Shown: in pieces, positions 1 to 10,241 of the stretch
Layout: each line of letters opens with the position of its first letter
How positions within the stretch are numbered: position 1 is the stretch's first letter
Assembly (NCBI GenBank): GCA_937991555.1
Contig: CALKHU010000250.1
Span: forward strand, 1-35,232
Origin: an uncultured Caulobacter sp.
GTDB taxonomy: Bacteria > Pseudomonadota > Alphaproteobacteria > Caulobacterales > Caulobacteraceae
Length of the DNA stretch: 35,232 nucleotides
Direction: 5' to 3'
Translations under genes and position numbers: made by a program
Notes under the pieces: model-generated
Database searches by the model: none
Seen by the model: only the letters and a program-made list of their open reading frames with translations
What the model was told of the DNA's origin: nothing

Positions 1-777
1 ACCCACATCCCCGGCGGCGACGATCCGGCGAACCTGCTGGCCTTCGTCACGCGGGTCGACGACAAGCCGGTGGCCATGGCGGTCGAGCAGCGCGCCTTCG
101 TCGGGGATCGCGAGGTCACGGGATGGCTGGCTTCCCGCGGCATCCCGCTGTCGCTGCATGTCGACGGCATGGTCGAGCGCCTGGATGCGCTCTCGGCCGC
201 CGACAAGGCCGAGGCCGAGCGCCTCGGGATCGCCGTGCCGGACGAATACGACAGCGGCAAGGGCTGGGAAAAGCACTGGAACCCGGCCTGGATCCTGAAG
301 ACCACCTTCCACTGGGAGCAGACCTTCCCGGCCGGCCGCGAGGTCGTCGTCGAGCATCGCTACAAGCCCGCCACCGGCAGCTCGGTCGGTACTATCGTCG
401 GCGCGCCGTCCTTCATGACCACGCCCGAGTGGGCCGAAACCCGCGACCGGTATTGTATCGACAGCGCCCTCCTGGCCGGCGTGAAGAAGGCGCAGGGCAG
501 GTTCGAGTACCCGCCCTTCAACGAGCAACGGGTCTCCTACATCCTGAAGACAGGCGGCAACTGGGCCGGTCCCATCGGCGACTTCCGGATGGTCATCGAC
601 AAGGGCGACCCGGCCAACCTGGTCAGCTTCTGCGCCAGCGGCGTGACGAAGATCGGCCCAACCACCTTCGAGGTGCGCAAGCGCAACTGGACGCCAGACC
701 GGGACCTGTCGATCCTGATCCTCAGGCCGCAGGAGCCGCCCATCCTCTACCCGGCGCCGCCGCGACCGTCCGAATGA
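1..777 (+). CDS. DUF4424 family protein, 5' end outside window
   Basis: The reading frame is open to the left edge, so the N-terminus is missing; the first GTG/ATG codons near 70-78 are internal, because the upstream residues (THIPGGDDPANLLAFVTRVD) continue the family pattern. The protein matches my recollection of DUF4424: a stretch reading VEQRAFVGDREVT, then GIPL, VPDEYDSGKG, an ETFPAG-like segment (EQTFPAGREVVVEHRYKP) and the conserved NWAGPIGDFRMVIDKGDP block near the end. Members are usually exported proteins of about 300-350 residues with a signal peptide, which would lie outside this window. The family has no established biochemical role. It ends 49 bases before the first Nudix gene and may share a transcript with it. 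Family assignment is fairly sure; function is unknown. Confidence 0.8.
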   Translation, partial: THIPGGDDPANLLAFVTRVDDKPVAMAVEQRAFVGDREVTGWLASRGIPLSLHVDGMVERLDALSAADKAEAERLGIAVPDEYDSGKGWEKHWNPAWILKTTFHWEQTFPAGREVVVEHRYKPATGSSVGTIVGAPSFMTTPEWAETRDRYCIDSALLAGVKKAQGRFEYPPFNEQRVSYILKTGGNWAGPIGDFRMVIDKGDPANLVSFCASGVTKIGPTTFEVRKRNWTPDRDLSILILRPQEPPILYPAPPRPSE

Positions 778-826
778 CGCAGGGTCACGGTTTCCACGCC
801 CTTCCGACCGGGCCTATGCTTGGCTC

Positions 827-1555
827 ATGACCGGACCGGTGCTCGACCCGAACTACGATCCCCGCAGCGACGGCGCGATGCGCGAGGCAGGGGCCCGAAG
901 CGTCCGTCCGCGGCATGCGGCGACCCTCATCGTCGTCCGGCGGGACGGGCCGCAGCCCCGGCTGCTGATGGGGCGGCGGAACAAGGGCCACAGCTTCATG
1001 CCGGGAAAGTGGGTCTTTCCCGGAGGACGCATCGACCGCAGCGACTTCGTCGCGCCGGCGGCCGGCGACCTGCGACCGGAGGTGGCGACCAAGCTGCAGC
1101 TGACCGCCCGTCACGCCAGTCCCCTGCTCCCGCGCGCGCTCGGGCTCGCCGCGATCCGCGAGACGTTCGAGGAAGTCGGGCTGCTGCTGGCCAAGGCGGC
1201 GCCGCCCCGGCCCGGCGCTGGTCCCTGGCGGCCGTTCCTGGAAGCCGGCGCCCTGCCCGATCTGTCCGCGCTCGACTATGTGGCCCGCGCCATCACGCCG
1301 CCCTACCGGCCCAAGCGCTTCGACGCCCGGTTCTTCATGGCCGAGGCCGAGTCGCTGATCAGCCTCGAGCGGCGGCCGGACTGCGGCGAGCTCGACGAGA
1401 TCGCCTGGGTCGACCTCGCCGAGGTCGAGGCGCTGGACCTGCCGAACATCACCCGCTTTGTGGTCGCCGAGATCGCCGAGCGGCTCTCGACGGGTCCGAG
1501 GCCGATCCCGTTCATGCGCTTCCTGAACGGCGCCCGGCGGCTGGAGCACCTGTGA
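827..1555 (+). CDS. Nudix hydrolase, NUDT19/RP2-like split Nudix box (first of tandem pair)
   Basis: The 242-residue protein should hydrolyse a nucleoside diphosphate linked to another group, using Mg2+. The Nudix signature is visible but stretched: FPGG at residues 64-67 and RETFEEVG at 111-118, with about 43 residues between the glycine and RE where the canonical box has 12. A spacer of this kind is known in the NUDT19/RP2 group, some of which cleave CoA and acyl-CoA, so a CoA-diphosphatase-like activity is a reasonable but unproven inference. No signal peptide or membrane segment is seen. The ATG start at 827 gives the full N-terminal beta strand (AATLIVVRR). Its stop overlaps the start of the next Nudix gene (GTGA), so the two are probably translationally coupled. 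Confidence 0.85.
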   Translation: MTGPVLDPNYDPRSDGAMREAGARSVRPRHAATLIVVRRDGPQPRLLMGRRNKGHSFMPGKWVFPGGRIDRSDFVAPAAGDLRPEVATKLQLTARHASPLLPRALGLAAIRETFEEVGLLLAKAAPPRPGAGPWRPFLEAGALPDLSALDYVARAITPPYRPKRFDARFFMAEAESLISLERRPDCGELDEIAWVDLAEVEALDLPNITRFVVAEIAERLSTGPRPIPFMRFLNGARRLEHL

Positions 1556-2121
1556 CCCGGGGCGTCCGGCCACAGCCCGCCGCCAGCCTGATCCTGCTGC
1601 GACGCGAGCGGGCGGGACCGACCGTGCTCATGGGTCGCAGGCCGGCCCGCTCGCGCTTCGCACCCGACGTGTTCGTGTTCCCGGGCGGCAAGCTCGACCG
1701 CGCCGACTTCGACCGGCCGGCGGCGAGCGCGCTCGGCGAGGCCTGCGTGCGCCGGGCCGCGGCGGAGCCCCGGCTGGCGGCGGCCCTGGCGGCGGCGGCG
1801 ATCCGCGAGACCGCGGAGGAGACCGGCCTGGTCCTGCCGCCCGATCACGCCGCCCTGTCGATCGCCGCCCGCGCGATCACCCCGACCGAGAGTCCGGTCC
1901 GCTTCCACGCCCGCTTCTTCGTCGCCGACGCCGACCTCGCCCAGGGCGAGGCGGCGGCGACGCCCGAACTGGCCGACCTGGCGTGGCGACCGCTGGACGA
2001 GGCGCTGAACCTGCCGCTGTTCGACATCACCGAGGCCATCCTGCGGTCGCTGCAGGCCGAGGCGCCGCCGTTCCTGATGACCTACCGGCGCGGCAGGGCG
2101 CTGGTGAAGCCCCTGGCCTGA
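1552..2121 (+). CDS. Nudix hydrolase, second of tandem pair
   Basis: This 189-residue Nudix protein is paralogous to its upstream neighbour. FPGG lies at residues 43-46 and RETAEETG at 85-92, again separated by an insertion of about 38 residues, and both proteins share the DRADF/DRSDF segment after FPGG and an ARAITP-x(6)-RF-ARFF block. The GTG start at 1552 lies in the sequence GTGA and overlaps the previous stop by four bases; an earlier in-frame start would run through the whole upstream gene. The C-terminus (MTYRRGRALVKPL) differs from the first copy. The pair probably arose by tandem duplication and divergence. The substrate is unknown; a nucleotide-linked coenzyme such as CoA is possible by analogy with NUDT19-like enzymes. 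Confidence 0.82.
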   Translation: MTRGVRPQPAASLILLRRERAGPTVLMGRRPARSRFAPDVFVFPGGKLDRADFDRPAASALGEACVRRAAAEPRLAAALAAAAIRETAEETGLVLPPDHAALSIAARAITPTESPVRFHARFFVADADLAQGEAAATPELADLAWRPLDEALNLPLFDITEAILRSLQAEAPPFLMTYRRGRALVKPLA

Positions 2122-2123
2122 GG

Positions 2124-2675
2124 TCAGAGTGGCTTCGAAAGGTCGAACTCGACCCGGAAGAAGCGGTTGGGCCGCCGCAGTTCATAGGCGAAGGTCGCGC
2201 CGGGGTGGACCTCCATGGCCCAGACGTTGTCCACGGACGCCGGATTGCCCTTGGCGAGGAACAGCGTGCGACTGAAGGCGTCGGCCGGAAACGCCTGCCG
2301 GGCCGCCGAGCCCGGGGTGTCGGTGTCGCCGCCGTACTGCGACAGCTCGTCCTCCGCGCCGTCCTCGTGCCGGTGGTCGTGCTTGAGCCGGAGCCCCTTG
2401 TCCGTGCGCGTGACCACCCATGTCCGCGACCGGTCCTCGCCGACGGCGAACGGGATGCGGACCTGCGAATCGCTGCAGTCGGCGACGCGCATGACCAGCG
2501 GCTTGCCGGCGAAGGCGGCGTCGGCGGGATCGGTGGTGACGACCCGGCCGGCGAAGCTCTTGCCGCAGAGCCCCCGCAGGCGCTCGAAGAAGGCGTCGGC
2601 CGGGCGCGCCGGACCAAGGCTCGCGCAGCCGCCCAGGAGCAGCAGGCCGGAGAGAACGACGACGAAGCGGATCAT
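2124..2675 (-). CDS. Predicted lipoprotein, unknown function
   Basis: This is a 183-residue exported lipoprotein. The N-terminus is a short charged start (MIRF), a hydrophobic core and a lipobox LLGG-C with the acylated cysteine at residue 17, so it should be anchored in the envelope after signal peptidase II cleavage. The mature part is hydrophilic, contains a His/Asp-rich stretch (KHDHRHEDGAED) and ends with an FRVEFDLSKPL strand. I recognise no catalytic motif; a similar domain occurs in alphaproteobacterial proteins annotated only as hypothetical. It converges on the second Nudix gene with 2 bases between stops, and its start lies just upstream of the rpmG promoter, transcribed divergently. 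Confidence 0.75.
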   Translation of the reverse strand: MIRFVVVLSGLLLLGGCASLGPARPADAFFERLRGLCGKSFAGRVVTTDPADAAFAGKPLVMRVADCSDSQVRIPFAVGEDRSRTWVVTRTDKGLRLKHDHRHEDGAEDELSQYGGDTDTPGSAARQAFPADAFSRTLFLAKGNPASVDNVWAMEVHPGATFAYELRRPNRFFRVEFDLSKPL

Positions 2676-2700
2676 GGCCTGACGCTAGCCGCGACAGACA

Positions 2701-2728
2701 TTGACTTCCAGCCGTCGCTGAGTATTTT
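2701..2728 (+). promoter_or_regulatory. Candidate sigma-70 promoter of rpmG
   Basis: TTGACT at 2701-2706 is a near-perfect -35 element. It is followed after 16 bases by TATTTT (2723-2728), about 46 bases before the rpmG start. The match is by eye. The position between divergent genes and the usual strong expression of a ribosomal protein support it. Confidence 0.4.
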
Positions 2729-2774
2729 CCGCGCCTCTCATTTCGGCCCACGCGGCTACCGAAGGATTCCATCG

Positions 2775-2942
2775 ATGGCCAAACCGGCTTCCATCAAGAT
2801 CCGTCTGAACTCCACGGCGGACACCGGCTTCTTCTACGTGACCAAGAAGAACGCGCGCACCAAGACCGAGAAGATGGTGCTGAAGAAGTACGATCCGATC
2901 GCGCGCAAGCACGTCGAGTTCAAGGAAGGCAAGATCAAGTAG
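2775..2942 (+). CDS. rpmG: 50S ribosomal protein L33
   Basis: The 55-residue basic protein is bL33 of the large ribosomal subunit. Family hallmarks are visible: IKIRLNSTADTGFFYVTKKN, then RTKTEKMVLKKYDPIARKHV and a C-terminal EGKIK. Length and sequence are those of the alphaproteobacterial cysteine-free form, which lacks the CxxC zinc pairs found in some other L33 proteins. The start ATG at 2775 is preceded by GAAGGA about nine bases upstream. It has its own promoter candidate and a strong terminator 30 bases after the stop, so it looks monocistronic. Confidence 0.97.
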   Translation: MAKPASIKIRLNSTADTGFFYVTKKNARTKTEKMVLKKYDPIARKHVEFKEGKIK

Positions 2943-2972
2943 GAGCCTTGCGGCCCACTGCGATCACACGGA

Positions 2973-2998
2973 AAAGCCCGGCGTCACCGCCGGGCTTT
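2973..2998. terminator. Strong bidirectional intrinsic terminator
   Basis: A perfect 11-bp stem (AAAGCCCGGCG / CGCCGGGCTTT) with a four-base loop TCAC is followed by a T-rich run (TTTCTTCTTTT). It ends rpmG on the plus strand. The loop contains the TGA stop of the convergent membrane protein gene, so the same hairpin can serve both genes; on the minus side the A-tract at 2972-2975 provides the U run. Confidence 0.88.
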
Positions 2999-3418
2999 CT
3001 TCTTTTCCGGCTCCGGCCGGGTGCCGACGAAGGCCGGCCGCTTGCTGGGCAGGCTGGCCAGCAACCCGCCGCCGGCCAGGATCAGCGCCACCAGCGTCAG
3101 CACGCGACTGAGAACCGGGATCGGGGTCCAGCCCGTGACGTTGGCCGAATGCAGCCCCGCGGTGTGCTCGAACAGGGAAGCCCACAGCACGGCGACGGCG
3201 ACGCCGTAGGCGGCGCTGAGCAACCGCCCCTTGAGGCTGTCCTGGTCTTTGAGGGCGAAGACGCCCGCCGCCAGAAGGCCGACACCGGCGCCCAGGTCGT
3301 CCAGCCAGAAAGGCGCCGCCTCCCAGCCATGCCAGTTGCGCAGCACCGTGATGGCGACCACGGACGGTCCAAGGCCTACGGCCAGGGGCGCGCTCGCCCT
3401 TCGCCAAGCGTACGACAT
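2984..3418 (-). CDS. Small integral membrane protein, unknown
   Basis: The 144-residue protein has about four hydrophobic segments (around residues 10-25, 42-55, 65-82 and 100-118) and a highly basic cytoplasmic tail (PEPEKKKARR). I recognise no family motif. The start at 3418 (MSYAWRR) was preferred to an upstream in-frame ATG at 3469, because the extra residues are less consistent with an N-terminal membrane segment; the choice is uncertain. Its last codons form one arm of the rpmG terminator hairpin. It lies downstream of pleD on the same strand, with 117 bases between, enough for its own promoter. Confidence 0.6.
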   Translation of the reverse strand: MSYAWRRASAPLAVGLGPSVVAITVLRNWHGWEAAPFWLDDLGAGVGLLAAGVFALKDQDSLKGRLLSAAYGVAVAVLWASLFEHTAGLHSANVTGWTPIPVLSRVLTLVALILAGGGLLASLPSKRPAFVGTRPEPEKKKARR

Positions 3419-3535
3419 CGCTCTGCCGCCCCCGCGAGAAACAACAACCCCCTGCGCAAGCAGTACCAAACCCTGTGTCGGGCGCCAGATGCGACGTCAG
3501 TCCCGGCGGGGACCATGATCCGGAACCTGTGGATA

Positions 3536-4894
3536 TCAGGCCGCCCGGGCGATGACCCGGTTCCGGCCGCCGGCCTTGGCCTCATAGACGGCCTCGTCCG
3601 CGCGCTTCAGCAGCGCTTCGGGCGTATCGCCCTCGCCCAGCGTGCAGGCCACGCCGACCGAGATCGTCACCGTGAGGGATTCGGCGCCGACGCGGAACGG
3701 CGAGCCCGCGACGTGAAGCCGGATGCGCTCGGCCACCCGCTTTGCGTCGTCCAGCCGGGCGCCGGGCATGATGACCGTGAATTCCTCGCCGCCGTAGCGG
3801 CACGGCAGGTCGATGGCGCGCACATTGGTCGCGACCCGGATCGCGAACTCGCGCAGCACCTCGTCGCCGATGTCGTGGCCGAAGTTGTCGTTGATCTTCT
3901 TGAAGTGGTCGATGTCGATCATCAGCGCCGACACCGGGTCGCCGCCGTGGGCCGCGCGCTTCACGAGGGCGCCGAGCTGGCCCTCCATGTAGCGGCGGTT
4001 GTGCAGGCCGGTCAGCTGGTCGGTGACGGCCAGCTCGAGCGACTGGTCGAGATTGTCGCGCAGGAAATCGGTGTAGCGCTTGCGGCGGATCTGGGTCCGG
4101 GCGCGGGCCGCCATTTCCTGGGGGTCGATCGGCTTGGTCAGGATGTCGTTGACGCCGATCTCCAGCGCCTTGACCACGCGCTGGCGCTCGTCGGGATCGA
4201 CGATGGCCAGGATCGGCAGGTGCCGGGTCGCCTCGTCCGAGCGGATGTTGGCCGCGAACCGCAGACCGTCGAAGCCGCGGGCGGTGGCGTTGACGACGAT
4301 CAGGTCGACCGGTCCGCGCGCCGTCATGTGCGCCTTGTCCGGGTCGCTCTCGGCGACCGGCCGGTGCTCGACCGCCAGCTCGGCCATCAGCCGCTGCGCC
4401 TGGCGCTCGTTGTCGTCGAGGACCAGGACGCGGCCGCCGGTCCCGCCCAGCCGGGCGGCGGCGCCGGCGATGACCCCGATCCGCCGGCCCGAGGCCTCGC
4501 GGGCCCGCAGCTCGTCGACCACCTGCTTCAGCCGGGTCAGGCTGCGCACGCGGGCGAACAGCATCACGTCGTCGATCGGCTTGGTCAGGAACTCGTCAGC
4601 GCCGGCCTCCAGGCCGGTGATGCGGTCGCTGCGGCCGTCCAGCGCCGTCACCAGAACGACGGGGATGTGGCGGGTGACCGGGTCGTCCTTCAGCCGGCGG
4701 CAGACCTCGAAGCCGTCCATGCCCGGCATCATCACGTCCAGCAGCACGATGTCAGGCTTCTCGGACGCAGCCAGCGCCAGGGCCGTGGGCCCGTCGCTGG
4801 CGGTGAGCACCTCGTAGTACTCGGCCGTCAGCCTGGCCTCGAGCAGCTTCACGTTCGCTTCGATGTCGTCGACGACCAGGATGCGCGCGCTCAT
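3536..4894 (-). CDS. pleD: Diguanylate cyclase response regulator PleD
   Basis: PleD makes cyclic di-GMP from two GTP after phosphorylation and drives the swarmer-to-stalked transition in Caulobacter. The 452-residue protein has the full layout: a receiver with phosphoacceptor Asp53 (LLDVMMPGMDG) and Lys105 (TKP), a second degenerate receiver-like adaptor at about 155-270, and a GGDEF domain with GGEEF at 368-372. The product-inhibition I-site RAID (Arg359, Asp362) is intact and, as I recall, at the same residue numbers as in Caulobacter PleD. The ATG is preceded by AGGAGAGGG, which overlaps the divK stop codon; the gap to divK is 12 bases, so the two form an operon in the order divK-pleD. 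Known partners are the kinase DivJ and the phosphatase PleC. Confidence 0.96.
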   Translation of the reverse strand: MSARILVVDDIEANVKLLEARLTAEYYEVLTASDGPTALALAASEKPDIVLLDVMMPGMDGFEVCRRLKDDPVTRHIPVVLVTALDGRSDRITGLEAGADEFLTKPIDDVMLFARVRSLTRLKQVVDELRAREASGRRIGVIAGAAARLGGTGGRVLVLDDNERQAQRLMAELAVEHRPVAESDPDKAHMTARGPVDLIVVNATARGFDGLRFAANIRSDEATRHLPILAIVDPDERQRVVKALEIGVNDILTKPIDPQEMAARARTQIRRKRYTDFLRDNLDQSLELAVTDQLTGLHNRRYMEGQLGALVKRAAHGGDPVSALMIDIDHFKKINDNFGHDIGDEVLREFAIRVATNVRAIDLPCRYGGEEFTVIMPGARLDDAKRVAERIRLHVAGSPFRVGAESLTVTISVGVACTLGEGDTPEALLKRADEAVYEAKAGGRNRVIARAA

Positions 4895-4906
4895 GCCTGC
4901 CCTCTC

Positions 4907-5272
4907 CTAGTCCAGCAGCCGCTTGATGGTGTCGAGGAAGTGCGACACCGAGATGGGTTTGGAGATGTAGGCCTCGCAGCCGCCCTCGCGGATCCGCTCC
5001 TCGTCGCCCTTCATCGCGAAGGCGGTCACCGCCACCACCGGAATGTGGCTCAGGTCATCGTCTTCCTTGAGCCACTTGGTGACCTCAAGGCCGGAGATCT
5101 CCGGCAGCTGGATGTCCATCAGAATCAGGTCCGGGCGGTGTTCGCGCGCCAGCGCCAGCGCCGCGAGCCCCTCGCGCGTCTGCAGGGTCTCGTAGCCCTG
5201 CGCGTCGAGCAGGTCGTGGAAGAGCTTCATATTGAGCTCATTATCCTCGACGATGAGGACCTTCTTGGCCAT
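4907..5272 (-). CDS. divK: Single-domain cell-cycle response regulator DivK
   Basis: DivK is a receiver-only regulator that, when phosphorylated by DivJ, acts on DivL/CckA to lower CtrA activity and controls polarity and division. The 121 residues are nearly identical to Caulobacter DivK as I remember it (VLIVEDNELNMKLFHDLL; ILMDIQLPEISGLEVTKWLK; ISKPISV). Acidic pocket residues Glu9/Asp10, phosphoacceptor Asp53 and the conserved Lys of SKP are present. The C-terminus (IKRLLD) stops a few residues earlier than in Caulobacter. It is the first gene of the divK-pleD operon, and a CtrA-box-like sequence lies about 80 bases upstream of its start. Confidence 0.97.
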   Translation of the reverse strand: MAKKVLIVEDNELNMKLFHDLLDAQGYETLQTREGLAALALAREHRPDLILMDIQLPEISGLEVTKWLKEDDDLSHIPVVAVTAFAMKGDEERIREGGCEAYISKPISVSHFLDTIKRLLD

Positions 5273-5350
5273 CTACGGACCTGAACCCCGGACATCCTGG
5301 CGGCGCGCGACTCGCCGCAATCTCTTCACGGCAGTAGTCCCCGAATATCC

Positions 5351-5366
5351 TTAAACCCGAGCTAAC
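5351..5366. promoter_or_regulatory. Candidate CtrA binding site upstream of divK
   Basis: TTAA at 5351-5354 and CTAAC at 5362-5366 are separated by seven bases, matching the CtrA full-site consensus TTAA-N7-TTAAC with one mismatch. It lies 79-94 bases upstream of divK and directly before the divergent HAD gene. In Caulobacter divK expression depends on CtrA, so the position is biologically sensible; binding here is inference. Confidence 0.5.
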
Positions 5367-5371
5367 CTGAA

Positions 5372-6013
5372 TTGACCCGCGCCCTCGCCATCTCCGACCT
5401 CTCCATCCGGCCCGACGCGCCCTTGCTGATCGTCGATGTGGACGAGGTCCTCGCGCACTTCATGGCGGGCTTCGAACGGTACGTCGGCCGGCACGGCTAC
5501 GAGATGCGGATCGACCGCTTCGCGCTGTTCCAGAACATCTACCGCCCCGGCGAGAGCGAGTGCCTCGACATGGAGACCGGCAAGCGGCTGTTCGACGCCT
5601 TCTTCCAGGACGGCGCGGACGACCTCGACCCGGTCGCGGGGGCGGCCGACGCCCTGGCGACCCTGTCGACCCGGGCCGGCGTCGTGATCCTGACCAACGC
5701 GCCGGCGCACGCGCTCGAGTCGCGCACCGGCTGGCTGAGCACGCACGGGTTCGACTATCCGATGATCCTCCACTCGGGCCTTAAGGGACCGGCCATCCGG
5801 GAGATGAGCGGGCTGACGGCCGGCCCCGCCTGCTTCATCGACGACCTGCTGCCCAACCTCGAATCCTCCGCCGAGACCGCCCCTGCCGTGAAGCGGTTCC
5901 AGATCATCGCCGACGACCGGCTGCGGCCGTTCGCCCCGGTGGCCCCGGAGCGCCACGACTTCCACGTCGACTGGACGACGCTCGGGCCGGCGCTGCGGAC
6001 GGCCGTGGGATGA
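5372..6013 (+). CDS. HAD-superfamily phosphatase-like protein
   Basis: The 213-residue protein carries all four HAD motifs: DVDEVL (motif I nucleophile and acid, residues about 22-27), ILTNAP (motif II Thr), the LKGPAIREM lysine (motif III) and FIDDLLPN (motif IV Asp pair). It should be a cytoplasmic Mg2+-dependent phosphohydrolase of unknown substrate. The only start consistent with the motifs is TTG at 5372; there is no clear Shine-Dalgarno, and the CtrA-box-like element ends only five bases before it, so either the mRNA is leaderless or that element represses this gene. It precedes dinB by 25 bases on the same strand and may be cotranscribed. Confidence 0.75.
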   Translation: MTRALAISDLSIRPDAPLLIVDVDEVLAHFMAGFERYVGRHGYEMRIDRFALFQNIYRPGESECLDMETGKRLFDAFFQDGADDLDPVAGAADALATLSTRAGVVILTNAPAHALESRTGWLSTHGFDYPMILHSGLKGPAIREMSGLTAGPACFIDDLLPNLESSAETAPAVKRFQIIADDRLRPFAPVAPERHDFHVDWTTLGPALRTAVG

Positions 6014-6038
6014 CGGCGCGTGGCGGAGCCGCCCGGCG

Positions 6039-7310
6039 ATGAAGGCGCTCTGCCGCGACTGCTTCCGGACGAGCGAGGATCAGCCGCGGCGCTGCCCGTC
6101 CTGCGGCTCGATGCGGGTGCTGCGGCACGAGGAGCTGGCGACGCTCAGCATCGCGCACCTGGATTGCGACGCGTTCTATGCCTCGGTCGAGAAGCGCGAC
6201 CGGCCGGAACTGCGCGATGTTCCGGTGATCGTCGGCGGCGGCGTGCGCGGCGTCGTGACCACCTGCTGCTACATCGCCCGCATGAGCGGCGTGCGCTCGG
6301 CCATGCCCATGTTCAAGGCCCGGCGGCTGTGCCCGCAGGCGACCATCATCAAGCCGGACTTCGTCAAGTACCGGACCGAGAGCAAGCGCATCTTCGGCAA
6401 GGTCCGCGACCTGACGCCCCTGGTCCAGGGACTGTCGCTGGACGAGGCGTGGATGGACCTCACCGGCACCGAGCGGCTTCACGGCGCGCCGCCGGCCGTG
6501 ACCCTCGCGAAACTGCAGGCTGAGATCGAGGCGGAGATCGGGCTGACCGTGTCCATCGGCCTGGCGCCCAACAAGTTCCTGGCCAAGATCGCCTCGGACC
6601 TCGACAAGCCACGCGGCTTCTCCGTGATCGGGGCGGCTGAGGCGGTGTCGTTCCTCGCGACGCGACCGGCGGGCATCCTGCCGGGGGTCGGGCCGGTGAT
6701 GGTCCAGTCGCTCGGGAAGTCCGGGTACCGCACCGTCGGCGACATCGCGCGCGCGGACCTGCGCGACCTGGCCGATCGCTTCGGCCAGCACGGCCTCCAT
6801 CTTCACAGGCTGGCGAATGGCCACGACAGCCGCGCCGTAAACCCCAACGAAGGCCGCAAGACGATCAGCGCCGAGACCACCTTCAACGAGGACCTGTCGT
6901 CGATCCAGGACCTCGAGGACCGGCTGTGGCCCCTTTGCGAAAAGGTCGCGCGACAGCTCCGCGCCGAAGGCATCGCCGGCCGCGTGGCCCATCTCAAGCT
7001 GCGGCGTCCGGACTTCCAGATCGTCACCCGCCGCCGCACCCTGCCCGTTCCGACCCAGACAGCGAAGACGCTGTTCCAGGTCGCACGCGAATTGCTGGCC
7101 GCCGAACCCGGAGGACAGCCCTATCGCCTGATCGGCGCCGGCCTTTCTGACTTCACCGACGGATTCGAAGCCGGCGCCGACTTCTTCGCCGACAGCGAGC
7201 GGCGCGCGCTGAAGGGCGAAGCCGCCGTTGACGCGCTGCGGGCGAAGTTCGGCAAGGGCGCGATCGTCACCGGCCGTGCGCTGCGCAGCAGTGGACGCGA
7301 CGAGGACTGA
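6039..7310 (+). CDS. dinB: DNA polymerase IV (Y family) with N-terminal zinc ribbon
   Basis: This is an error-prone translesion polymerase of 423 residues. The catalytic elements are clear: HLDCDAFYASVE (about 41-52), the CYIARMSGVRSAMPM substrate loop, SLDEAWMDL with the SxDE acidic pair, and a helix-hairpin-helix after RPAGILPGVGPVMVQ. A little-finger domain follows. Before the polymerase is a roughly 35-residue extension with CRDC and CPSC pairs (Cys5/8 and Cys19/22), which looks like a small zinc ribbon and is absent from E. coli DinB. ATG 6039 was chosen because it includes this ribbon. The C-terminus does not show an obvious beta-clamp motif. No LexA-type GTTC-N7-GTTC box was seen upstream. 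Confidence 0.93.
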   Translation: MKALCRDCFRTSEDQPRRCPSCGSMRVLRHEELATLSIAHLDCDAFYASVEKRDRPELRDVPVIVGGGVRGVVTTCCYIARMSGVRSAMPMFKARRLCPQATIIKPDFVKYRTESKRIFGKVRDLTPLVQGLSLDEAWMDLTGTERLHGAPPAVTLAKLQAEIEAEIGLTVSIGLAPNKFLAKIASDLDKPRGFSVIGAAEAVSFLATRPAGILPGVGPVMVQSLGKSGYRTVGDIARADLRDLADRFGQHGLHLHRLANGHDSRAVNPNEGRKTISAETTFNEDLSSIQDLEDRLWPLCEKVARQLRAEGIAGRVAHLKLRRPDFQIVTRRRTLPVPTQTAKTLFQVARELLAAEPGGQPYRLIGAGLSDFTDGFEAGADFFADSERRALKGEAAVDALRAKFGKGAIVTGRALRSSGRDED

Positions 7311-7566
7311 GTCGTCCGCAACGGCGCCGTCATCGCGGAGAGGGCGCGCCTGTCGCCGCGCAGGCCCCGCCCTGCCGGCGCAGGCGGCCGATTTCCCGCT
7401 GAGCGTGCGACAAAGGCCGCCCTCCCCTGCGTCAAGGGGACGGAAAGCTGATCACGACCGCGCCAAAGCAGCGCATAGCGGGTCGACGCCTCTTCCAAAG
7501 CGGTGTGCTTTCCATATCTAATCGACGAGAAGGCGGCCCTCCCCGGGTCGCCGGGAACGGATATTC

Positions 7567-7896
7567 ATGGCGGAGAAGAAGTCAGGCGCTGGATCGAACG
7601 GCACCGGATCGGCGGTGGTCACACAGACCCGTCCGAAGACCGCGAAGCCGTCGTTGTACCGCGTGCTTCTCCTCAACGACGACTACACGCCGATGGAGTT
7701 CGTCGTGTACGTGCTTGAGCGCTTTTTCAACAAATCGCGCGAAGATGCGACCCGCATCATGCTCCACGTGCACCAGAACGGGGTCGGCGTCTGTGGAGTG
7801 TTCACCTACGAGGTGGCCGAGACCAAGGTCGCCCAGGTGATCGACTCCGCGAGACGCCACCAGCATCCGCTTCAGTGCACCATGGAAAAGGATTGA
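7567..7896 (+). CDS. clpS: ATP-dependent Clp protease adaptor ClpS
   Basis: ClpS is the N-degron receptor: it binds substrates with bulky N-terminal residues and hands them to ClpAP. The 109-residue protein has a disordered Lys/Gly/Ser-rich N-terminal tail of about 28 residues and then the core with LLLNDDYTPMEFVVYVL, the hallmark substrate-pocket segment, followed by HVHQNGVGVCGVFTYEVAETK and a C-terminal CTMEKD. Length is normal for the family. It lies 10 bases upstream of clpA, forming the usual clpS-clpA operon. The 256 bases between dinB and clpS show no gene and presumably hold the promoter. Confidence 0.96.
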   Translation: MAEKKSGAGSNGTGSAVVTQTRPKTAKPSLYRVLLLNDDYTPMEFVVYVLERFFNKSREDATRIMLHVHQNGVGVCGVFTYEVAETKVAQVIDSARRHQHPLQCTMEKD

Positions 7897-7906
7897 GGAG
7901 CCCAGC

Positions 7907-10231
<2,325 letters not shown>

Positions 10232-10241
10232 TGGACAAAAT

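Noticed and set aside
2948..5284. A 778-codon open frame on the plus strand
   Set aside because: It is the complement of pleD and divK, which are unmistakable; its composition is that of an antisense frame.
5900..6040. Possible LexA box for dinB
   Set aside because: No GTTC-N7-GTTC or close variant is present upstream of the HAD-dinB unit.
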